NCBI RefSeq assembly: GCF_012910955.1
Contig: NZ_WTVQ01000012.1
Location: forward strand, 57,387-121,386
Length of the DNA: 64,000 nucleotides
Direction: 5' to 3'
DNA from: Aromatoleum diolicum
GTDB taxonomy: Bacteria > Pseudomonadota > Gammaproteobacteria > Burkholderiales > Rhodocyclaceae
Within the stretch, counting starts at the first letter, position 1. Each line of letters opens with the position of its first letter. A model generated the notes under the pieces. It was not told the DNA's origin. It did no database searches and saw only the letters and a program-made list of their open reading frames with translations. The position numbers and the translations under genes are program-made. Positions 53,705 through 62,846 of this stretch are shown piece after piece.

Positions 53705-55312
53705 ATGCGCATCACCCTCGTACATCCCGCCGGCTTCAATTTCGTCCCCGGCCAGCCCGATTTCTCGGTGCTCGCCAACCGCATGGCTCCGATCGGCATC
53801 CTGTCGCTTGCCGCGTGGCTCGAAAAACACGGCTACCCGACCGCGGTACACGACTGTCTCGGCCCGCAAGCCCCCGCGAGCCTGGAAGCCAACGCCGAGA
53901 TCGTGCTCGCCACCAACCCCGAACTCGTCGGCTTTTCCGCCACCACCTCGGGCTACATGGACGCCGTCGACATCGCGGCCTGCATCAAGCGCAAACGCCC
54001 GCAAGTGCGAATCATCTTCGGCAACGTGCACACCTCCTCGATCGGTGCACCGCTGCTCGAACACTTTCCGGAAATCGACTTCCTGTGCATCGGCGAAGGC
54101 GAAGGTGCGTTGCTCGACCTCGCAGACGGCAAACCACTCCATGAAATCGCCAACCTTGTGTACCGGGATGGCGAGCGCATCGTTGCCAATCCGCGCCGCC
54201 CGCGAATCATCGATCTCGACGAACTCCCCTTCCCCGCGTACGAAAAGCTCGCCGGATTCCCGACCGGCTACCATCTGCCGCTTTTCTCCTACGCCAGACG
54301 CCACGGCGCAACGATGGTCACGTCGCGCGGCTGTCCCTACACCTGCTCCTTCTGCGACCGCACCGTGTTCGAGCGGCTCTACAAGGTCAACTCCGCCGCC
54401 TACATCTATGCGCACATGAAACACCTGCGCGACAACTTCGGCGTGTATCACATCAACTTCTATGACGACCTGTTCACCGCCAGCAAGAAGCGCGTCGACG
54501 AATTGTGCCGCCTGCTCATCGAAAAGCCGCTCGGCATGCAGTTCAACTGCGCCATCCGCACCGGCCACACGTCCGATGAAATGCTCCGCGAGCTCAAGCG
54601 CGCCGGCGCGCTGATGGTATCCATGGGCATCGAGTCCGCCGACCCGGCAATGATGGAACGCCACAAGGCCGGCGTCACCCTCGACGCCGTGCGCGACACC
54701 GTGCACAAGATCCACGCCGCGGGTCTGCGCGCCAAGGGCCTGTTCATCTTCGGCCTGCCCGGCGAAACCCCGCAAACGCTGCGCGCCACCAGTGACTTCA
54801 TCCTGTCGCTCGACCTCGACGAGATGAACATGACCAAGTTCAGCCCGATGTATGGCGCGCCGATCTGGGACGAATGCACCCGTGGCACCACCAGCGATTT
54901 CCGCGAAGACTGGCGCCTGATGAACTGCCTCAACTTCGTCTATCGCCCCGAAGGCTTCGCCTCGCGCGAGGAAATGGATGCGCTCTATAACTGGCATGTG
55001 CGCCGTTTCTATGACAGCAAGGGCTATCGCCGACGTTTTGCCCGCCGCCTGTGGGAACACCGCTGGAGCCTCTGGCATCTGATCCGGAATCTCCCCCGCG
55101 CGATCAAGGCGGCGCGTTATTTCAGCGCCAACCGCAAGCAACTCGAAGCCGCACGGCGCGACTTCCCACTCCACCCGCGCCAGCCAAGCGGCCTGCAAGC
55201 CCACCTCAGCGCCGAACTCAAGGCCGACGCGCTCAGCGCCATGGCCCCGGTCACGCTGGTGCACCAGTCGCGCGCGCAGGCCACGCCAGGTGCTGCAACG
55301 CCCACCGTGTAA
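53705..55312 (+). CDS. B12-binding-domain radical SAM protein
   Basis: A 535-residue protein. The first 150 residues form a cobalamin-binding-like Rossmann domain, in which the DxHxxG motif is not evident (GNVHTSS). The radical SAM core follows with CPYTCSFC (three cluster cysteines) near residue 213, then a C-terminal helical tail with basic segments. The architecture is that of the BchE/HpnJ/P-methylase class, which makes methyl or cyclising transfers, for example on hopanoids or tetrapyrroles. No hopanoid or tetrapyrrole genes are adjacent, so the substrate is unknown. It is flanked by HDOD genes. Confidence 0.82.
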   Translation: MRITLVHPAGFNFVPGQPDFSVLANRMAPIGILSLAAWLEKHGYPTAVHDCLGPQAPASLEANAEIVLATNPELVGFSATTSGYMDAVDIAACIKRKRPQVRIIFGNVHTSSIGAPLLEHFPEIDFLCIGEGEGALLDLADGKPLHEIANLVYRDGERIVANPRRPRIIDLDELPFPAYEKLAGFPTGYHLPLFSYARRHGATMVTSRGCPYTCSFCDRTVFERLYKVNSAAYIYAHMKHLRDNFGVYHINFYDDLFTASKKRVDELCRLLIEKPLGMQFNCAIRTGHTSDEMLRELKRAGALMVSMGIESADPAMMERHKAGVTLDAVRDTVHKIHAAGLRAKGLFIFGLPGETPQTLRATSDFILSLDLDEMNMTKFSPMYGAPIWDECTRGTTSDFREDWRLMNCLNFVYRPEGFASREEMDALYNWHVRRFYDSKGYRRRFARRLWEHRWSLWHLIRNLPRAIKAARYFSANRKQLEAARRDFPLHPRQPSGLQAHLSAELKADALSAMAPVTLVHQSRAQATPGAATPTV

Positions 55313-55427
55313 CACGCCGCGATCCGGCGCATCACAACGAGTTGTCATCAACCGGCGCGGCGCATACCATACTTGGCTGAACCGACCCCCTAACGGCGTG
55401 CATTCGCCCTGTTTTAGCAGGTACCCG

Positions 55428-55643
55428 ATGAGCGAGGAAGCATTCGACCACGTCACCAGCCTGCAGATCCGGCTCACCGAACTGCGGAACGAGCACCGCG
55501 ATCTCGACGACGCCATTTCGCGTCTGCAAGATTCGCCTCAGGAAGACGAACTGCTGCTGCGTCGCCTCAAGAAACGCAAGCTTGCGCTGAAGGACCGGAT
55601 CGCCGTCGTCGAGCGCATGCTCGAACCGGACGAACTGGCTTGA
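55428..55643 (+). CDS. DUF465 (YdcH-type) small protein
   Basis: A 71-residue coiled-coil protein. LQIRLTELRNEHRDLDDAISRL and LKKRKLALKDRI are the two helices of DUF465, a widely conserved family of unknown function. The ATG at 55428 gives the standard length. It precedes the PLP enzyme gene by 28 bp and may be co-transcribed. Confidence 0.8.
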   Translation: MSEEAFDHVTSLQIRLTELRNEHRDLDDAISRLQDSPQEDELLLRRLKKRKLALKDRIAVVERMLEPDELA

Positions 55644-55671
55644 GCCCCGCCGACAGGAATCCGCGCCACCG

Positions 55672-56976
55672 ATGACCCAGCCCAAGACATTCGGCCCCGA
55701 GACGCTCGCGCTGCACGCGGGACAGTCCCCCGACCCGGCCTTCGGCGCCCGCGCCGCCCCCATCTACTTCACCACCAGCTACGTCTTCCCCGACGCCGAC
55801 CACGCCGCCGCGCTGTTCAACCTCGAACGCCCCGGCCACGTCTACACGCGGATTTCCAACCCGACCAACGCGATGCTCGAAGAGCGCATCGCCGCACTCG
55901 ACGGCGGTGTCGGCGCGATTGCCGTCGCCAGCGGCCAAGCCGCGCTGCACCTCGCGATCACTACCCTGATGGGCGTCGGCGGCCACATCGTCGCCTCGCG
56001 CGCCCTCTACGGCGGCTCGCACAACCTGCTCGCCTACACGCTGCCGCGTTTCGGCATCACAACCACCTTCGTCGACCCGCGCGATCCCGCTGCCTGGCGC
56101 GCGGCGGTCCGCCCCGAAACGCGCCTGTTCTTCGGCGAATCGCTCGGCAACCCCGGCCTCGACGTGCTCGACATCCCGACTGTCGCAGACATCGCCCACG
56201 CCCACCGCGTGCCGCTCCTCGTCGATGCGACGCTGGTGTCGCCCTGCCTGCAGCGCCCCCTGTCGCTCGGCGCCGATCTGGTGCTGCATTCGGCCACCAA
56301 GTTTCTCGGCGGACACGGCGTCGCGGTTGGAGGACTGCTCGTCGACGGCGGGCGCTTCGACTGGGAAGCCTCCGGCCTGTTCCCGACACTCACCGAACCC
56401 TACGACGGCTTTCACGGCATGGATTTCGCCGAAGAATCCCCGATTGCGGCCTTCCTCCTGCGCGCCCGCCGCGAGGGTCTGCGCGACTTCGGCGCCTGCC
56501 TGTCGCCGATGAACGCCTTCCAGATCCTGCAAGGCATGGAAACCCTGCCGCTACGCATGCGCGCTCACGTCGCCAACGCGCGCGCCGTCGCCACACACCT
56601 TGCCGCGCATCCGCTCGTCGATCGCGTCGCCTACCCGGGCCTCGCCGACCACCCCGACCACGCGCTCGCCACCCGCCTGCTGCCCGATGGCGCGGGTTCG
56701 GTGCTGTCCTTCGAACTCACGGGCGGGCGCAGCGCCGGACGCGCCTTCATCGAAGGACTGAAAGTATTTTCGCATCTCGCCAATGTCGGCGACGCCAAGT
56801 CACTGGTCATCCACCCCGCCAGCACCACCCATTTCCGCATGTCCGCACAGGACCTGCTTGCCGCGGGCATCGGCGAAGGCACCGTGCGCCTGTCTGTCGG
56901 ACTCGAGAGCCTCGACGACCTGATCGAAGACCTGAATCGCGGCCTGTACGCCGCGGGCCGCGCCGTACAGGGATAA
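55672..56976 (+). CDS. O-acetylhomoserine sulfhydrylase-type PLP enzyme
   Basis: A 434-residue member of the Cys/Met metabolism PLP family. The lysine that binds PLP is Lys210 (HSATKFLGGHG). YTRISNPTNAMLEERIAALDGG and SHLANVGDAKSLVIHPASTTH are typical for the MetY branch, which makes homocysteine from O-acetylhomoserine and sulfide. A MetZ-type O-succinylhomoserine sulfhydrylase is an alternative. AGGA precedes the ATG. An alpha/beta hydrolase gene follows by 3 bp. Confidence 0.87.
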   Translation: MTQPKTFGPETLALHAGQSPDPAFGARAAPIYFTTSYVFPDADHAAALFNLERPGHVYTRISNPTNAMLEERIAALDGGVGAIAVASGQAALHLAITTLMGVGGHIVASRALYGGSHNLLAYTLPRFGITTTFVDPRDPAAWRAAVRPETRLFFGESLGNPGLDVLDIPTVADIAHAHRVPLLVDATLVSPCLQRPLSLGADLVLHSATKFLGGHGVAVGGLLVDGGRFDWEASGLFPTLTEPYDGFHGMDFAEESPIAAFLLRARREGLRDFGACLSPMNAFQILQGMETLPLRMRAHVANARAVATHLAAHPLVDRVAYPGLADHPDHALATRLLPDGAGSVLSFELTGGRSAGRAFIEGLKVFSHLANVGDAKSLVIHPASTTHFRMSAQDLLAAGIGEGTVRLSVGLESLDDLIEDLNRGLYAAGRAVQG

Positions 56977-56979
56977 GCC

Positions 56980-57795
56980 ATGGAACTCACCGTCAACGCG
57001 GCACCCGCCTTCGTATACACCGGCGGCCGGTCGTTCGACAGACAACTACCGGTGGTCGTGCTGATCCACGGCGCCGGACACGATCACAGCGTCTGGAATT
57101 ACCAGGCCCGCCATCTCGCACACCACGGCCTTTCGGTGCTTGCGCCGGACCTCCCCGGTCACGGGCGTTCGGCGGGCGAACCGCTCGCCAGCATCGAATC
57201 GCTCGCCGACTGGGTCGAGGCCCTGCTCGATGCCGCGGGCGTCACGCAGGCGGCACTCGCCGGCCACAGCATGGGATCGCTGATCGCCCTCCAGACCGCC
57301 GCGCAGGCACCGACCCGCGTCACCCGACTGCTGCTGCTCGGCAGCGTCGCCCCGATGCCCGTCGCCGCTCCGCTTCTCGACGCCGCCCGCGACAACCGCA
57401 CCGCCGCGCACACGATGATCAACCAGTGGTCCTACACACCGGCCTCGCAGCTCGGCGCCAGCGCCACGCCCGGCATCTCGCTCACCGGCCTCAACCTGCG
57501 CCTCATGGAACGCCAGCGCGAAGGTCTCCTGGCCAATGATCTTGGCGCCTGCAACGCATATCAGGCCGGACTCGATGCCGCCAGCCGGATCTGCGTCCCC
57601 TGCGCAATGCTGTGCGGCGAGCGTGATCAAATGACACCACGACGCGCGGTAAAACCGCTTCATGATGCTTTGGTTAACGCAGCAGGCGGCGCGCGTATGA
57701 TAATCATTCAGGGCGCGGGCCATGCAATGATGGCCGAAGCGCCGGATGCGGTCAGCGACGCCATGCGCGGCTTCCTCAATAGCGCACCGACATAA
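56980..57795 (+). CDS. alpha/beta hydrolase
   Basis: A 271-residue alpha/beta hydrolase. The nucleophile is Ser97 in GHSMGS. The oxyanion region is HGAGHDHSVW, the acid probably Asp in GERDQM near residue 214, and the catalytic His is in GAGHAMM near the C-terminus. It follows the MetY-type gene by only 3 bp, hinting at an ester- or thioester-related role, but the substrate is unknown. Confidence 0.85.
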   Translation: MELTVNAAPAFVYTGGRSFDRQLPVVVLIHGAGHDHSVWNYQARHLAHHGLSVLAPDLPGHGRSAGEPLASIESLADWVEALLDAAGVTQAALAGHSMGSLIALQTAAQAPTRVTRLLLLGSVAPMPVAAPLLDAARDNRTAAHTMINQWSYTPASQLGASATPGISLTGLNLRLMERQREGLLANDLGACNAYQAGLDAASRICVPCAMLCGERDQMTPRRAVKPLHDALVNAAGGARMIIIQGAGHAMMAEAPDAVSDAMRGFLNSAPT

Positions 57796-57852
57796 GGACA
57801 AGGGAAGCCCCGTTCGCTGGATCGACGGCAAGAACCACAACAGGAGAGAGCC

Positions 57853-58665
57853 ATGTCGCAGCAGAACGAAGCCGGTCCGGTGGCGGACGAACAACCCTTT
57901 CCGAGCGTCCGGGAAGTTGACGCAGCCGCACCGCTGCGCTGGGTGTCGCGCGGATTCGCCGACCTAAGGGCCTGCCCGATCCCCAGCCTGTTTTATGGCT
58001 TCTGCTTTGCTGCGATGGGACTGCTGGTCACCATGGTGTTCGAGCATGCCTACGAATACACCGCCGCCCTGACCTCCGGCTTCCTGCTCCTTGGCCCCTT
58101 CCTCGCGATGGGGCTGTATGAGATCAGCCGCCGCCACGAGCTTGGACAAAGCTGCGAACTGCGCCCCACGCTCACGGTATGGACACGCAACGCAGGCAAT
58201 ATCGGCATCTTCGCCGTCGTCCTGGGTATCGTGTTCCTCGTCTGGGCACGCGCATCGCTGGTCGTGTTCGCACTGTTCTATACCAACGAGCTCCCCAATC
58301 TTTCCGGCTTCCTCACCCAGCTGCTGGCACTTGAAAACATCGAATTCCTGCTCGTGTATTTCAGCGTCGGCATGTTGTTCGCCACCATCGTATTCGCTGC
58401 CAGCGTCATTTCCGTGCCCTTGATGCTCGACCGCAACCAGGATGCGATCACCTCGATGCTCGCCAGCATCGGCGCTCTCGCCCGCAACCCCGGACCAATG
58501 CTGGTCTGGGCAATCCTCATCGTTGCCTTGACCATTGTCGGCTTCCTGAGCTTCCATCTCGGGCTGGTCGTGCTGATGCCTGTCGTCGGCCATGCCAGCT
58601 GGCACGCTTACCGCGACCTCGTCGCCCCGGTTACCGAACCTTCTGCCACCCTAAAACGGCCCTGA
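57853..58665 (+). CDS. DUF2189 integral membrane protein
   Basis: A 270-residue inner-membrane protein with six hydrophobic segments. The N-terminal LRWVSRGFADLRACPIPSLFYG and GFLLLGPFLAMGLYEISRRHE are the hallmarks of DUF2189, often annotated as cytochrome c oxidase-related. AGGAGA precedes the ATG. Function unknown; possibly co-transcribed with the following HDOD gene, which begins 26 bp later. Confidence 0.82.
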   Translation: MSQQNEAGPVADEQPFPSVREVDAAAPLRWVSRGFADLRACPIPSLFYGFCFAAMGLLVTMVFEHAYEYTAALTSGFLLLGPFLAMGLYEISRRHELGQSCELRPTLTVWTRNAGNIGIFAVVLGIVFLVWARASLVVFALFYTNELPNLSGFLTQLLALENIEFLLVYFSVGMLFATIVFAASVISVPLMLDRNQDAITSMLASIGALARNPGPMLVWAILIVALTIVGFLSFHLGLVVLMPVVGHASWHAYRDLVAPVTEPSATLKRP

Positions 58666-58691
58666 ACGCCGACCGCCCCGGACCCCGCGCA

Positions 58692-59561
58692 ATGCACTCC
58701 GCCCAGGAACTCGTTACCAACATCGTCACACTTGCGACACTGCCGACGGTATATCTGCGTATCCGCGAGGAACTCGATTCCCCCGCAGGCTCGACCGCCG
58801 CCGTGACGCATGCCATCAGTGCCGACCCCGCGCTTACGACCAACCTGCTGCGCCTGGTCAATAGCGCTTTTTATGGCTACGGCGGCAGGATCGAGACCAT
58901 TTCCCGCGCCGTCACCATTCTCGGGATCCAGCAGGTCCACGACCTCGTGCTTGCCGTTTCGGTCAGCAGTACGTTCTCGGTCTTCAGGCCTCAGCATCTC
59001 GACATGCCGCGCTTCTGGCGTGGCAGTGTCATGCGGGGACTTTCCGCACGCGAAATCGGTCGCAGCCATGGCATGATCGGCGCGGAACGGCTATTCGTGA
59101 TCGGGCTGCTATCGGACATCGGGCACCTCGTAATGCACCAGACGATTCCCGATCTCGCCTTCGAAGCACGCACCGTCGCCACCCAGAATCAGGAACCGCT
59201 CCACGAGGCCGAACGGCGCATCGCCGGCTGTGACTATGCCGAAGTGGGAGCGTGCCTGATGAATTACTGGAAGCTGCCCGCTTGCTTTGCGGACATCATT
59301 GGTGCGCAGATGACCCCTCGCCTCGGCGGCGATTACGTGTACGAAGCAGCAATGGTGCACTTCGCGACGCGGATCGCCCAAGCCGACCAGGAAAACGAAT
59401 CCAGCAACGCCGCCGCGGCCCGCATCGACCCGGTCATCTGGTCACTGCTCGATATGCAACCGGCCGATCTGCGCCGCGTCCGCGAAAGCGCCGAACTCGA
59501 TCTGGCCTCCTACATCACGATGTTTTTCCCGAGGCTCGGGCACGAACACGGCCATATCTAA
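58692..59561 (+). CDS. HDOD domain protein
   Basis: A 289-residue protein with one HDOD domain over most of its length: AISADPALTTNLLRLVNSAFYG and ISRAVTILGIQQVHDLVLAVSVS are typical. It has no receiver or GGDEF partner. This is the second HDOD gene in 6 kb. It is convergent with hoxW. Confidence 0.85.
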   Translation: MHSAQELVTNIVTLATLPTVYLRIREELDSPAGSTAAVTHAISADPALTTNLLRLVNSAFYGYGGRIETISRAVTILGIQQVHDLVLAVSVSSTFSVFRPQHLDMPRFWRGSVMRGLSAREIGRSHGMIGAERLFVIGLLSDIGHLVMHQTIPDLAFEARTVATQNQEPLHEAERRIAGCDYAEVGACLMNYWKLPACFADIIGAQMTPRLGGDYVYEAAMVHFATRIAQADQENESSNAAAARIDPVIWSLLDMQPADLRRVRESAELDLASYITMFFPRLGHEHGHI

Positions 59562-59628
59562 CCCATCCCGAACCCGTAAGGGGTCACCCGGCCCCACTCG
59601 CGACCGACGCAGGCTTGGCGCGAATGTT

Positions 59629-60117
59629 TCAGGCAATGCCAGGCCGATCCCCGACATGCACGCGCCACGCCACCGGATCTGGAACAGCCATCAGCTCCCG
59701 CGCGAATTCCAGGGCACAATCGAGATCCGCCGCGGCACCAGGCGACAAGCCCTGCCCCAGTTCAAAACGGCTTGCACGAATTCCGAGGACAAAAGCCGGC
59801 GGCGGCGCAAGCTGCTCGATACGGCGGAAAACCGCCAACACCGCCGACGGCGACAACGCATGGGTGAAGCTCGATGCAGCGGCCTCCGGGCCGATCTCGT
59901 AGAACGCAAACGGCGCTTCCAGCCCGCAGGATGCATCGACAAACAGCGCCAGATCCGCGTCGCCCAATTCCAGCGCGTGTTCCACCTGCAGCTGAAAATC
60001 CAGCACAGCCCGCCCTCCCGCTGGCAACGCCGGCTCGAGAAGGCGCAGCAGCCCGGGCCCGACGCCATCGTCGCCGCGTGACTCATTGCCCACGGCGAAC
60101 ACCACCACGCGCGGCAT
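59629..60117 (-). CDS. hoxW: hydrogenase maturation protease
   Basis: A 162-residue nickel-dependent endopeptidase that removes the C-terminal tail of HoxH after nickel insertion. The NESRGDDGVGP motif supplies the first nickel-sensing acidic residue and FVDAS the second. The start is an ATG at 60117, one base after the hoxH stop; a GTG at 60126 inside hoxH is an alternative. It is the last gene of the hox operon here; no hoxI follows. Confidence 0.9.
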   Translation of the reverse strand: MPRVVVFAVGNESRGDDGVGPGLLRLLEPALPAGGRAVLDFQLQVEHALELGDADLALFVDASCGLEAPFAFYEIGPEAAASSFTHALSPSAVLAVFRRIEQLAPPPAFVLGIRASRFELGQGLSPGAAADLDCALEFARELMAVPDPVAWRVHVGDRPGIA

Positions 60118-60118
60118 T

Positions 60119-61582
60119 TCAGTCACGAACTACCCGCTCCAGCACCTGCCCCCGCGCATCCGCCAGTTCCAGCACCAGGGGCATCTGCCCCAAGGCATGC
60201 GTCGCGCAGGACAGGCAGGGATCATAGGCACGGATGGCCACTTCAATATGATTGAGCAGGCCCTCGGTCAGCTTGCGGCCATTCAGGTAACGCCGCGCCA
60301 CCTCCCGCACCGCGGTATTCATCGCCTGGTTGTTGTGCGTGGTCGACACGATCAGGTTACACATCGTGACCAGATCATCGTCGCCCACCTGGTAGTGATG
60401 AATCAGTGTGCCACGCGGCGCTTCGATGATTCCGACGCCTTCGTGCTGCCGCTCTCCCACGGCCACCAGTGGGCCGTCCAACAGATCCGGATCGTCGAGT
60501 AGATCCCGTATCACCTCGGCCGTATGCAGCAACTCGATCATCCGCGCCCAGTGATACGCCAGCGTCGCCCGCACCGGCTCGCCAGCCCCATGGTCGATGA
60601 ATTCGCGCCGCTCGGCCTCGGCCAGCGGACTCGGAATGGAATCGCAGTTCTGCACGCGCGCCAACGGCCCCACCTGATACCAGCCCACTTCCGGGCCGAG
60701 TTGCTGCAGATAGGGAAACTTCATGTAGCTCCACGGCTTCACCTGTTCGCGGAGCAAACCTCGGTACGCCTGGTCAGGAACGCCGTCGAGCAGAATCTTT
60801 CCATCCGCATCGCGGAAACGCAGGGCACCGTGGTACAGATCCATCGCCCCGTCCGCACGCACCAGACTCATCATGTTGGCACGGAAGCGGCCGAAATTGT
60901 CATATAGGGAAGGATCGGCACGGTGCAGACGTTTCACCAACTCCACCGCCGAGCGACTCCATTCGACCATGCGCCCGACATCGCTGCGCAACGCATCACG
61001 GTCCGCGACGGAAAGATGGCGATTCATCCCGCCGGGAATCGAACCCGTCCCATGAATCCGTTTGCCGGCCGTCGCGCGGATTACCTCCTGACCGAACTTG
61101 CGCAGCAACACTCCCTGTCGCGCCACATCCGGATAGGCGGCGGCCACACCGACAATATTGCGCTGTCCGACATCGGACTCGAAGCCGAACAACAGGTCCG
61201 GCGAAGACAAATGGAAAAAGTGGAGGGCGTGCGACTGTAGGATCTGCCCATAGTGCATCAGTCGCCGCATCTTCTCCGCCGAAGCCGTGATCGCCATCGC
61301 TCCGACGACGCGATCCAGCGCCTTGGATGCCGCCAGATGATGGCTCACTGGACAGATCCCGCACAGGCGCTGCACCATCACCGGCACTTCCCAGTACGGT
61401 CGCCCCTGGATGAAGACCTCGAAGCCGCGGAACTCGACGATGTGCAGACGCGCCTCCTGCACCTGGTCCTCGTCGTCGAGCAACAGCGTCACCTTGCCGT
61501 GCCCTTCCACCCGGGATACCGGATCAATCACCACCCGGCGCAGATGATCCCGGTGCTCGGCCGTTTCAAGCGACGAATCCAT
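60119..61582 (-). CDS. hoxH: NAD-reducing [NiFe] hydrogenase, large subunit
   Basis: A 487-residue catalytic subunit. The N-terminal L1 motif RLCGICPVSHH and the C-terminal L2 motif DPCLSCATHA supply the four cysteines that bind the NiFe(CN)2CO centre. Residues after the His of L2 (about 25) form the tail cleaved by HoxW. The sequence type fits group 3d (bidirectional, NAD-linked) hydrogenases. A strong ribosome site, GAGGTGAGG, precedes the ATG; hoxY ends 8 bp upstream. Confidence 0.95.
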   Translation of the reverse strand: MDSSLETAEHRDHLRRVVIDPVSRVEGHGKVTLLLDDEDQVQEARLHIVEFRGFEVFIQGRPYWEVPVMVQRLCGICPVSHHLAASKALDRVVGAMAITASAEKMRRLMHYGQILQSHALHFFHLSSPDLLFGFESDVGQRNIVGVAAAYPDVARQGVLLRKFGQEVIRATAGKRIHGTGSIPGGMNRHLSVADRDALRSDVGRMVEWSRSAVELVKRLHRADPSLYDNFGRFRANMMSLVRADGAMDLYHGALRFRDADGKILLDGVPDQAYRGLLREQVKPWSYMKFPYLQQLGPEVGWYQVGPLARVQNCDSIPSPLAEAERREFIDHGAGEPVRATLAYHWARMIELLHTAEVIRDLLDDPDLLDGPLVAVGERQHEGVGIIEAPRGTLIHHYQVGDDDLVTMCNLIVSTTHNNQAMNTAVREVARRYLNGRKLTEGLLNHIEVAIRAYDPCLSCATHALGQMPLVLELADARGQVLERVVRD

Positions 61583-61590
61583 GCCTCACC

Positions 61591-62145
61591 TCAATCAAAA
61601 CGCAGCAGCGGATGCGACAGCCGGGGCGTGCGGCCGGCAATCAGGTCGGTCAGGAATTTCCACATCGCCTCACCCGACGGCGGACAACCGGGAATGAAAT
61701 AATCGACCCGCACCACTTCGTGGATCGGATGGACGCGGTCGAGCAGCAAGGGCAGTTCCGGGTCATCCGGCACGCCCCCGTCCTCGACACCATCGCGCTG
61801 CACATACACCTGCTGCAGGCAATCGCCGAGGTCCAGGTGATTGCGTTGTGCCGGCAACCCGCCATTGATCGCACACGCCCCCACCGCCACCAGCGTCTTG
61901 CAGTTGCGCCGAAATTCGCGCAACACGTGCACATTCTCGGCATTGCAGACGCCACCCTCGATCAGGCCGATATCGCATGGCCCGCAATGCTTGATGTCGG
62001 TCAGCGGCGAGCGGTCGAACTCGACGACCTGCACCAGATCGAACAGACGCTCGTCGATATCGAGAAACGACATGTGACATCCGAAACAGCCTGCCAGCGA
62101 GGTCGTCGCCACGCGCAGCCTGGCGGCTTGAGGCTTGTCCGTCAT
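61591..62145 (-). CDS. hoxY: NAD-reducing [NiFe] hydrogenase, small subunit
   Basis: A 184-residue subunit holding the proximal [4Fe-4S] cluster. The four ligands lie in GCFGCHMS, GGVCNAEN / GACAING and PGCPPSGE. It lacks the C-terminal extension of uptake hydrogenases, as expected for a cytosolic NAD-linked enzyme. Its ATG overlaps the hoxU stop (ATGA). Confidence 0.94.
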   Translation of the reverse strand: MTDKPQAARLRVATTSLAGCFGCHMSFLDIDERLFDLVQVVEFDRSPLTDIKHCGPCDIGLIEGGVCNAENVHVLREFRRNCKTLVAVGACAINGGLPAQRNHLDLGDCLQQVYVQRDGVEDGGVPDDPELPLLLDRVHPIHEVVRVDYFIPGCPPSGEAMWKFLTDLIAGRTPRLSHPLLRFD

Positions 62146-62846
62146 TCGCCTCTCTCCATCGCAACCTTGCTGATCGGCTGGCCGTCGTACTTGCGCTCGC
62201 CGATCGGCACGGCAAAGCCCACGCGTTTCTTCAGGATCACGCCGACCGGGCAGATATTCGCGGCCAGATCATCCACGGAGAAATCCGTATCGGCCAGGCG
62301 CCCCGATTCCGCATTCACCACCAGATGCTTGCGGATGCCGCGGCCGGTCAGCGCGAACACTCCCTTGCCGTCCACGTCACGCGACGCGCGCACGCACAAC
62401 TCGCAGAAAATGCAACGATTGAAGTCGAGCAGCACATCCGGGTGCGACGCATCCACCGGCCGATCGGGATAAAAATGCGCAAAGCGCGCACTGCTCATCT
62501 CCAGTTCATACGCCAGCGCCTGCAACTGGCAGTTACCGCTCTTCTCGCACGACGGGCAGAAATGATTGCCCTCGACAAACAGCATCTGCAACAGGGCGCG
62601 CCGTTCGCCGTTGATCTCCGGCGTATTGCTTTCGACTTCCATCCCGTCCTTGGCCGGCATCGCGCACGAGGAAACATGTCGCCCTGCCACCTTGACGATG
62701 CACAGCTTGCACGAGCCATGCGGCGCAAAATCCGGGTGCCAGCACAGGTGTGGAATGTAGTGCCCCGCTGCCCGCGCCGCCTGCAGGATCGTCTGACCCT
62801 CCTCGAACGGCACCGGACGACCATCGAACAAGAACTGTCCGCTCAT
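62142..62846 (-). CDS. hoxU: NAD-reducing hydrogenase, diaphorase subunit
   Basis: A 234-residue iron-sulfur subunit homologous to the N-terminal part of NuoG. It has an N-terminal 2Fe-2S ferredoxin fold (CWHPDFAPHGSCKLC and VSSC), then a His/Cys3-type cluster (HFCPSCEKSGNCQLQ) and a ferredoxin-type 4Fe-4S motif (NRCIFCELCVRAS). It passes electrons between HoxY and HoxF. Its ATG overlaps the hoxF stop. Confidence 0.94.
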   Translation of the reverse strand: MSGQFLFDGRPVPFEEGQTILQAARAAGHYIPHLCWHPDFAPHGSCKLCIVKVAGRHVSSCAMPAKDGMEVESNTPEINGERRALLQMLFVEGNHFCPSCEKSGNCQLQALAYELEMSSARFAHFYPDRPVDASHPDVLLDFNRCIFCELCVRASRDVDGKGVFALTGRGIRKHLVVNAESGRLADTDFSVDDLAANICPVGVILKKRVGFAVPIGERKYDGQPISKVAMERGE

